A DNA stretch of 9,199 nucleotides, from assembly GCA_026998145.1 (NCBI GenBank), contig JALTRC010000454.1, forward strand, positions 1 through 9,199, read 5' to 3'. The notes below the pieces were generated by a model. That model made no database searches. It was not told the origin of the DNA and saw only the letters and a list, made by a program, of their open reading frames with translations. Every line of letters starts with the position of its first letter. Within the stretch, counting starts at the first letter, position 1. The translations under genes and the position numbers were made by a program. The stretch comes from Gammaproteobacteria bacterium. GTDB lineage: Bacteria > Pseudomonadota > Gammaproteobacteria > SZUA-229. Positions 1 to 4,497 of this stretch are shown piece by piece.

Positions 1-90
1 GGCCTGCATGTGCTGGCTTACAGTGAAATTCCCGATAATAAAAAAATTAAAGTTGTCGCCGCGGTTGGCGCTGATGGAGGACAGAACTAA
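1..90 (+). CDS. flhA: FlhA, flagellar type III export gate protein (C-terminal end only)
   Basis: Reading frame 1 is open from the first base to a TAA at 88-90 and gives 29 residues beginning GLHVLAYSEIPDNKKIKVVA. The VLAY-E-IPD sequence followed by a short basic/hydrophobic strand is the usual C-terminal end of FlhA, the membrane protein whose cytoplasmic domain forms the nonameric ring of the flagellar export gate. The visible part belongs to that cytoplasmic domain. Everything upstream lies outside the window, so the gene is partial only because of the window edge. The last A of its stop codon is the first A of the flhF start codon, so the two genes are translationally coupled. Identification rests on the short tail plus the flhA-flhF gene order. 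Confidence 0.85.
   Translation, partial: GLHVLAYSEIPDNKKIKVVAAVGADGGQN
76..80 (+). promoter_or_regulatory. Ribosome binding site of flhF
   Basis: GGAGG ends 9 bases before the flhF ATG at position 90 and lies inside the last codons of flhA. It is a strong Shine-Dalgarno match. It fixes the flhF start at the TAATG overlap. Confidence 0.8.
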
Positions 91-1493
91 TGCGTGTAAA
101 ACGATTTACGGCTGCGGATATTCGTACAGCCATGGCGCAGATTAAAGACGAGCTGGGTGCCGATGCGGTGATTCTGTCGAATCGTAAGGTGGATGGTCAG
201 GTGGAAATACTGGCGGCACTGGATTATGACGAGCATTTAATCAATCAGGCGCTGGATCAGAATCTGATGAAAAATGCCCGGCCGGATAGTGCGGCAGCCT
301 ATTATGAACAGGCAGCTGCCGAGCATGAAGCGAGCCAGCAAGCTCCAGCTTATAAAAGCACCGCAGAAATACTACAGCAACGGCAGCAGGAATCCTCGCC
401 TGAACCGGAAGCCGAAGCAGTGCCGGAACCAGTGGTAGAGGCGGCCCAGCCAGAGCCTGCCCCGGAGCCGCGGCAATCAGCCCCACAGGAGGCCCCGGCA
501 GAAGTGGCGGCCAGTCATCAGGCGGCCGGCCTGTTCCAGTCCATGGCTGATAATACTTCCGGCATGGACGAAATGCGCGGCGAATTAAAATCCCTGCGGG
601 CAATGCTGGAAAATCAGCAGACCCTGGGGGAGTGGGGCGCACTGGCACGGCAGCATCCATTGCGGGTTTCATTGTACAAGCGATTTACGGAAATGGGCCT
701 GAGTCAGGAAGTGTGTAAATATCTGGTGAAGGGGCTGGATGATCTTGAGGATGTGGATCAGGCCATGCAGGCGGCACTAAAGCAGCTGGTGCATCAACTG
801 CCGGTGAGTGATGACGATATTCTTAATCAGGGCGGGGTGATTGCCATGGTCGGCCCCACCGGTGTCGGCAAAACCACCACCATTGCCAAGCTGGCGGCAC
901 GTTTTACCATGCGTCACGGCGCCCGCCATGTGGCTTTGATCAGCACCGATAATTACCGCATTGGCGCCCATGAGCAGCTCATGACCTACGGACGCCTGCT
1001 GGGCGTGGGGGTGCATACGGCCAATAATGGCGAGGACTTACAGGTATTGCTGCATAAGCTTTACGATAAAAAGCTGATACTGATTGATACGGCGGGTATG
1101 TCTCAGCGGGATGTGCAGCTCAGTCAACAGTTTGTCAGTATGGGGCAGTCCGCATCACTCATCAAAACCTATCTGGTGTTGTCGGCCAATGCCCAGTTGC
1201 CGACGCTGGATGAAAGTATTCGCCTGTTCAAAAAAGCCAATCTGGCCGGCTGCATTCTCACCAAGCTGGATGAGGCGGTGAGCCTGGGCGGTGTACTCAG
1301 TGCCATGATTAAGCATCATCTGCCGGCGGCCTATGTGAGCAGTGGCCAGCGGGTGCCGGAGGATTTACGCCCGGCACGGGCCAGAGAACTGGTGGATGAG
1401 GCGATTCGCCACATGAAACGCTATCATGAAAATGCCGATGACGATTTTATGGCGGTTTCTTTTACATCGGGCGTAGAACAGGCGCATTTATAG
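90..1493 (+). CDS. flhF: FlhF, SRP-family GTPase for polar flagellum placement
   Basis: FlhF is a GTPase of the signal-recognition-particle family (with Ffh and FtsY). It marks the cell pole and helps start flagellum assembly there. The 467-residue protein has the normal layout. A basic N-terminal B domain (MRVKRFTAADIRTAM, about 1-47) is followed by a low-complexity linker rich in Pro, Glu, Ala and Gln (about 75-145), then an N domain (about 175-245) and the G domain (about 250-455). The P-loop GPTGVGKTTT is at 255-264. DTAGM, the G3 motif of this family, is at 333-337. TKLDEA (G4, guanine specificity) is at 391-396. No key motif is missing. The ATG overlaps the flhA stop and has a strong ribosome site. 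The next gene is its regulator FleN/FlhG. The linker varies freely in this family, so its composition is not remarkable. Confidence 0.97.
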   Translation: MRVKRFTAADIRTAMAQIKDELGADAVILSNRKVDGQVEILAALDYDEHLINQALDQNLMKNARPDSAAAYYEQAAAEHEASQQAPAYKSTAEILQQRQQESSPEPEAEAVPEPVVEAAQPEPAPEPRQSAPQEAPAEVAASHQAAGLFQSMADNTSGMDEMRGELKSLRAMLENQQTLGEWGALARQHPLRVSLYKRFTEMGLSQEVCKYLVKGLDDLEDVDQAMQAALKQLVHQLPVSDDDILNQGGVIAMVGPTGVGKTTTIAKLAARFTMRHGARHVALISTDNYRIGAHEQLMTYGRLLGVGVHTANNGEDLQVLLHKLYDKKLILIDTAGMSQRDVQLSQQFVSMGQSASLIKTYLVLSANAQLPTLDESIRLFKKANLAGCILTKLDEAVSLGGVLSAMIKHHLPAAYVSSGQRVPEDLRPARARELVDEAIRHMKRYHENADDDFMAVSFTSGVEQAHL

Positions 1494-1524
1494 TAAATAT
1501 CGTCTATTCTTAGATGCACATAAA

Positions 1525-1540
1525 TGCAGTGGGCACTGCA
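1525..1540. repeat. Short dyad (TGCAGTGGGCACTGCA) in the flhF-fleN gap
   Basis: Arms TGCAGTG (1525-1531) and CACTGCA (1534-1540) are exact reverse complements around GG. As RNA this gives a 6-bp stem with a GGGC loop. No run of T follows, so it is not an ordinary terminator. It lies 20 bases upstream of the fleN ATG, inside the 67-base gap that is otherwise empty. It could be an mRNA hairpin that affects fleN translation or stability, or a protein-binding site. The function is not shown by the sequence. Confidence 0.5.
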
Positions 1541-1560
1541 AAACGAAAGATTAATACAAT

Positions 1561-2433
1561 ATGATAGCTGACCCCCCAATCACCGATCAGGCCGCAGGCA
1601 TCAGACGCATGACAAAACACAAACCCGTTCAGGTAATCGCTGTTGCCAGTGGCAAGGGCGGTGTGGGTAAAACCAATGTATCGGTTAATTTATCTCTGGC
1701 ATTACAGGCTATTGGCAAGAATGTATTGCTAATGGATGCGGATCTGGGGCTGGCCAATGTGGATTTATTACTGGGCCTGCGGGCTGAGCAGAATTTATCC
1801 CATGTTATCAATGGTGAGCGTAGTCTGGAAGAAGTGATTATGGATGGCCCGGAGGGGCTGAAGATTATTCCCGCTGCATCCGGCACCCAGATGATGTCTG
1901 AGCTAAGCCCTTCCCAGCACGCCAGTGTGATTCATGCCTTTAGTGATTTGAATATTCCCCTTGATGTGCTGATTGTGGATACTGCTGCCGGTATTTCCGA
2001 TTCGGTAGTGAGCTTTACCAAAGCGGCCAATGAAGTATTGCTGGTGGTGTGTAACGAGCCTACATCACTAACCGATGCCTATGCGTTGATGAAAGTGCTG
2101 AATGAAGATCATGGCATTCAGCGCTTTAATATTCTGGCCAATATGGCCCGCGGCCCCCAGGAAGGCACCAATTTATTCAGCAAGCTGAGCCGGGTGACAG
2201 ATCATTATCTGGATGTGACCCTCAATTATATGGGGGCTGTGCCTTACGATGAATATCTGGCCAAGGCGGTGCGTCAACAAAAAGCCGTGATGCAGGCCTA
2301 TCCCCAAAGTCCCGCTTCAAGCGCATTTCGAAAGCTGGCTAAAAAAGTTGCTGCCATGCCTTTGCCCAAACAGGCGGCCGGACATCTGGAGTTTTTTGTG
2401 GAGCGGCTTATTCAATACAGCGCCGCAGGTTAA
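1561..2433 (+). CDS. fleN: FleN/FlhG, MinD-like ATPase controlling flagellar number
   Basis: FleN (called FlhG in Vibrio and others) is a ParA/MinD-type ATPase that limits flagellar number. It stimulates the FlhF GTPase and, in Pseudomonas, antagonises the master activator FleQ. The 290 residues show the deviant Walker A KGGVGKT (32-38), the switch I stretch DADLGLANVD (59-68) and the Walker B VDTAAG (139-144). The C-terminal part should form the amphipathic membrane-targeting helix, but I cannot delimit it. The start at 1561 is preferred over the internal ATG at 1609. Only the longer form keeps DQAAGIR (residues 9-15), which matches the DQAxxLR motif that FlhG uses to activate FlhF. The ribosome site is poor: GAAAGA about 10 bases upstream. 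It lies between flhF and fliA, as in other polar flagellates. Confidence 0.96.
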   Translation: MIADPPITDQAAGIRRMTKHKPVQVIAVASGKGGVGKTNVSVNLSLALQAIGKNVLLMDADLGLANVDLLLGLRAEQNLSHVINGERSLEEVIMDGPEGLKIIPAASGTQMMSELSPSQHASVIHAFSDLNIPLDVLIVDTAAGISDSVVSFTKAANEVLLVVCNEPTSLTDAYALMKVLNEDHGIQRFNILANMARGPQEGTNLFSKLSRVTDHYLDVTLNYMGAVPYDEYLAKAVRQQKAVMQAYPQSPASSAFRKLAKKVAAMPLPKQAAGHLEFFVERLIQYSAAG

Positions 2434-2435
2434 TC

Positions 2436-3161
2436 ATGTCTCAGGGTTGTGCCATGTATGCAGATGTGCAAAAGGATCAGCGGGATCAGCTCATTATTGA
2501 AAATGTGGGGCTGGTAAAGCGTATCGCCTATCATTTGATGGGGCGGCTGCCGGCCAGTGTGCAGGTGGATGATCTGATTCAGGCCGGCATGATTGGCCTG
2601 ATTGAAGCGGCGAAAAACTATGACCCCACCCAGGGGGCCAGTTTTGAAACCTATGCCAATATCCGTGTGCGTGGAGCCATGCTGGATGAAGTGCGTCATT
2701 CCGACTGGTCACCCCGCTCCTTACATAAAAAAATGCGCGAGCTGAACGAAGCGGTTAAGGAAATTGAAAATGCCACCGGCCGTGACGCCAAAGATCAGGA
2801 GGTGGCTAAAAAACTGAATATCAGCCTGGATGAGTATTATCAAACCCTGCGAGACAGTGCCTGTGCCCGCATGTTCAGTATTCAGTCCCAGGATGGTGAT
2901 GAGCCGCTGCAATTCAGCTCCCAGGAAAAAGATCCGTTCAGCCGGTTGCAGAATGAAGGTTTTCAGCAATCCCTGGCCGATGTTATTGAACAACTGCCAG
3001 AACGTGAAAAATTGCTCATGTCCCTGTATTACAATGATGAGTTGAATCTGAAAGAAATAGGCCAGGTTCTGGAAGTTTCCGAGTCTCGCGTATGTCAGAT
3101 TCATGCCCAGGCACTAAACCGGATTCGTACAAAAATGATGCACTGGACGGCAGATGAATAA
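2436..3161 (+). CDS. fliA: FliA, flagellar sigma factor (sigma-28)
   Basis: FliA directs RNA polymerase to late flagellar promoters (flagellin, some chemotaxis and motor genes) once FlgM is exported. Of 241 residues, region 2 covers about 18-100. It includes LVKRIAYHL, DLIQAGMIGLIEAAKNYDP and FETYANIRVRGAMLDEVRHSDWSPRS, all typical of the sigma-28 group. Region 3 follows at about 100-140. Region 4 is about 185-236, with the helix-turn-helix in LNLKEIGQVLEVSESRVCQIHAQ. There is no region 1.1, as expected. The ATG at 2436 is 2 bases after the fleN stop, with no clear ribosome site. The ATG at 2454 (residue 7) has AGGG 7 bases ahead and is an equally good candidate. The gene ends in a terminator. 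Residue 220 is Cys where Ser is common; this is a minor change. Confidence 0.97.
   Translation: MSQGCAMYADVQKDQRDQLIIENVGLVKRIAYHLMGRLPASVQVDDLIQAGMIGLIEAAKNYDPTQGASFETYANIRVRGAMLDEVRHSDWSPRSLHKKMRELNEAVKEIENATGRDAKDQEVAKKLNISLDEYYQTLRDSACARMFSIQSQDGDEPLQFSSQEKDPFSRLQNEGFQQSLADVIEQLPEREKLLMSLYYNDELNLKEIGQVLEVSESRVCQIHAQALNRIRTKMMHWTADE
2443..2446 (+). promoter_or_regulatory. Possible ribosome binding site for the shorter fliA start
   Basis: AGGG ends 7 bases before an in-frame ATG at 2454. If used, FliA begins MYADVQKDQR and is 235 residues long. No comparable site precedes the ATG at 2436, although that start could be reached by coupling to fleN. The sequence alone does not decide between them. 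Confidence 0.4.
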
Positions 3162-3181
3162 AACATCTGCTGGCCGTTTTT
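3144..3181 (+). terminator. Rho-independent terminator after fliA
   Basis: The stem pairs GCAGATG (3150-3156) with CATCTGC (3164-3170) around the loop AATAAAA. It extends outward through a G-U pair, a C-G pair, one A/G mismatch and two G-C pairs, to TGGCCG at 3171-3176. TTTTT follows directly at 3177-3181. The 5' arm lies in the last codons and the stop of fliA. This is a good intrinsic terminator and suggests that the flhA-flhF-fleN-fliA transcript mostly ends here. Confidence 0.75.
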
Positions 3182-3237
3182 CATTTCAAAACGAATCTTT
3201 AAAGACTTTGCAGACTATTGAAAAAACTATTTTTTTA

Positions 3238-3251
3238 TTTCACCGGTGAAA
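3238..3251. promoter_or_regulatory. Perfect 14-bp palindrome upstream of cheY (possible operator)
   Basis: TTTCACCGGTGAAA reads the same on both strands. It lies 65 bases upstream of the cheY TTG codon and follows an AT-rich run. It does not resemble a terminator, since it has no loop and no T tract after it. A site of this symmetry in a promoter-sized gap is a candidate binding site for a dimeric regulator, but I do not recognise a named box. The gap from 3182 to 3303 holds no gene that I can support. Confidence 0.4.
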
Positions 3252-3262
3252 ACTGGAAATAA

Positions 3263-3293
3263 TTGAAATGTCTGCCAAAATCCCTGTTAATAA
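3263..3293 (+). promoter_or_regulatory. Possible weak sigma-70 promoter for the cheY operon
   Basis: TTGAAA (3263-3268) and TAATAA (3288-3293) are 19 bases apart. A TG one base ahead of the second box gives an extended -10 form. Transcription would start near 3300, just ahead of the cheY ribosome site. The spacing is long and the region is AT-rich, so chance matches are likely. I found no convincing sigma-28 or sigma-54 promoter in this gap. Confidence 0.25.
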
Positions 3294-3303
3294 ATAAAAC
3301 ACT

Positions 3304-3311
3304 GAGGAAAG
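3304..3311 (+). promoter_or_regulatory. Ribosome binding site deciding the cheY TTG start
   Basis: GAGGAAAG starts 12 bases before TTG 3316; its GAGG core ends 8 bases before it. The nearby ATG at 3328 would be 20 bases from the same core, too far for efficient use. The site therefore favours the TTG codon. Confidence 0.6.
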
Positions 3312-3315
3312 AACC

Positions 3316-3708
3316 TTGGATAAAAATATGAAAATTCTCATCGTGGATGACTTTTCCACCATGCGGAGAATTATTAAAAATCTGTTGCGCGATTTGGGGT
3401 TCAACAATACCCAGGAAGCGGATGACGGAAATACCGGTTTGCCTATGTTGCAGTCAGGCAATTTCGATTTTCTGGTTACCGACTGGAATATGCCGGGCAT
3501 GACCGGCATTGATTTGCTGCGAGCGGTACGTGCGGATGAAAAACTCAAAACCCTGCCGGTACTCATGGTAACGGCAGAAGCTAAAAAAGAACAGATTGTT
3601 CTGGCTGCACAGGAAGGAGTAAACGGTTACATCGTTAAACCTTTTACCGCGCAAACCCTGAAAGAAAAAATCGAAAAGATTTTTGAACGTATCGAAGCGG
3701 CAGGATAA
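3316..3708 (+). CDS. cheY: CheY, chemotaxis response regulator
   Basis: CheY is a single receiver domain that takes phosphate from CheA and binds FliM at the flagellar switch to change rotation. The 130-residue protein has every active-site residue: acidic pair D11/D12, phosphoacceptor D56 in VTDWNMPGMTG, T86 in MVTAEAK, the switch aromatic Y105, and K108 in GYIVKPF. A TTG start at 3316 gives MDKNMKILIVDD. An ATG at 3328 would give MKILIVDD, as in Pseudomonas CheY. The ribosome site supports TTG, and the DKNMKIL extension resembles what I recall of Shewanella and Vibrio proteins. It is the first gene after the fliA terminator. cheZ starts 7 bases after its stop. Confidence 0.97.
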   Translation: MDKNMKILIVDDFSTMRRIIKNLLRDLGFNNTQEADDGNTGLPMLQSGNFDFLVTDWNMPGMTGIDLLRAVRADEKLKTLPVLMVTAEAKKEQIVLAAQEGVNGYIVKPFTAQTLKEKIEKIFERIEAAG

Positions 3709-3715
3709 ATAGAAT

Positions 3716-4480
3716 ATGGATAATAATCCTATCGATAAGCAGTCATTGCTGACCCAGGCTCAGAAGCTGGTTGAAGTACTGAGTGAGGAATCTTCCAGCG
3801 ATGCCGAGATAGATACCGTGCTGGATGAAATCAGTAATATTCGTGAAAGTGTACTGTTTCAGGAGCTGGGTAAGATGACCCGGGAAATTCATGACTCGAT
3901 AATGAATTTCCGCATGGATGAACGTATTTCCGATCTGGCCGAAACGGATATTCCCGATGCCAAAGAGCGTCTGGAATATGTTATCACCATGACAGAAAAC
4001 GCAGCCAATACCACCCTTGCCGTCGTGGAGAGCAGTTCGCCGGTGGCTGAAAAATTATCTGACCAGGCCGCTGAGCTGGCTCGCCAGTGGGCCAGGTTCC
4101 GTGCCCGAGATATGAGCGCCGATGAGCTGCGCGCCATGGGTCATGATGTGGAAAGCTTTTTTACCGAGTCGGAAGAAATGATGCGCCAGTTACTGTCCGG
4201 TTTTACGGAAATTTTAATGGCGCAGGGTTTTCAGGATTTAACCGGGCAGATTATTCGCCGGGTGATTAATCTGGTTGATGAAATCGAGTCTAATCTGGTC
4301 AAGCTGATACAGATACAGGGCGGTCAGAAAACGGCTCAGAAAACAGCGGGCGAGAAAAAGCCAGCAGAGACTGGGGAAACAACGCTGGATGGTCCACAGG
4401 TTCCCGGCATGGAAACCTCTGATGAGGTGATGAAAGGGCAGGATGATGTGGATGACCTACTGGCAAGTTTAGGTTTTTAA
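3716..4480 (+). CDS. cheZ: CheZ, CheY-P phosphatase
   Basis: CheZ speeds the loss of phosphate from CheY-P and so resets the motor signal. The 254-residue protein fits a long four-helix-bundle dimer. LFQELGKMTREIHDSIMNFR (48-66) is the conserved first-helix segment. The catalytic segment FQDLTGQIIRRV is at 172-183, with D174 and Q178 matching the acidic residue and inserted glutamine of E. coli CheZ (D143 and Q147). A flexible, charged linker (about 201-240) leads to the C-terminal CheY-binding peptide DDVDDLLASLGF (243-254), nearly the same as E. coli DDLLDSLGF. One oddity is Gly171, where the familiar sequence is MAQDFQDLTGQ with Asp. The gene is 7 bases after cheY, with CAGG at 3701-3704 as a weak ribosome site, and 17 bases before cheA. 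Confidence 0.96.
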   Translation: MDNNPIDKQSLLTQAQKLVEVLSEESSSDAEIDTVLDEISNIRESVLFQELGKMTREIHDSIMNFRMDERISDLAETDIPDAKERLEYVITMTENAANTTLAVVESSSPVAEKLSDQAAELARQWARFRARDMSADELRAMGHDVESFFTESEEMMRQLLSGFTEILMAQGFQDLTGQIIRRVINLVDEIESNLVKLIQIQGGQKTAQKTAGEKKPAETGETTLDGPQVPGMETSDEVMKGQDDVDDLLASLGF

Positions 4481-4497
4481 AAATCTAAAGGGCGCAT

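Noticed and set aside
241..672. Minus-strand open frame of 143 codons opposite the FlhF linker
   Set aside because: It is Pro/Ala/Leu-rich because it is antisense to the Pro/Glu/Ala-rich flhF linker. There is no start signal or recognisable family.
1494..1560. Sigma-54 promoter using TGGGCACTGCA ahead of fleN
   Set aside because: The GG at 1532-1533 is not followed by GC at the required 10-base spacing; the bases there are CG.
3182..3303. Sigma-28 or sigma-54 promoter ahead of cheY
   Set aside because: TAAAG at 3200 has no GCCGATAA-like box at the right distance, and the TGG at 3254 lacks a GC element 10 bases further on. Neither meets the consensus.
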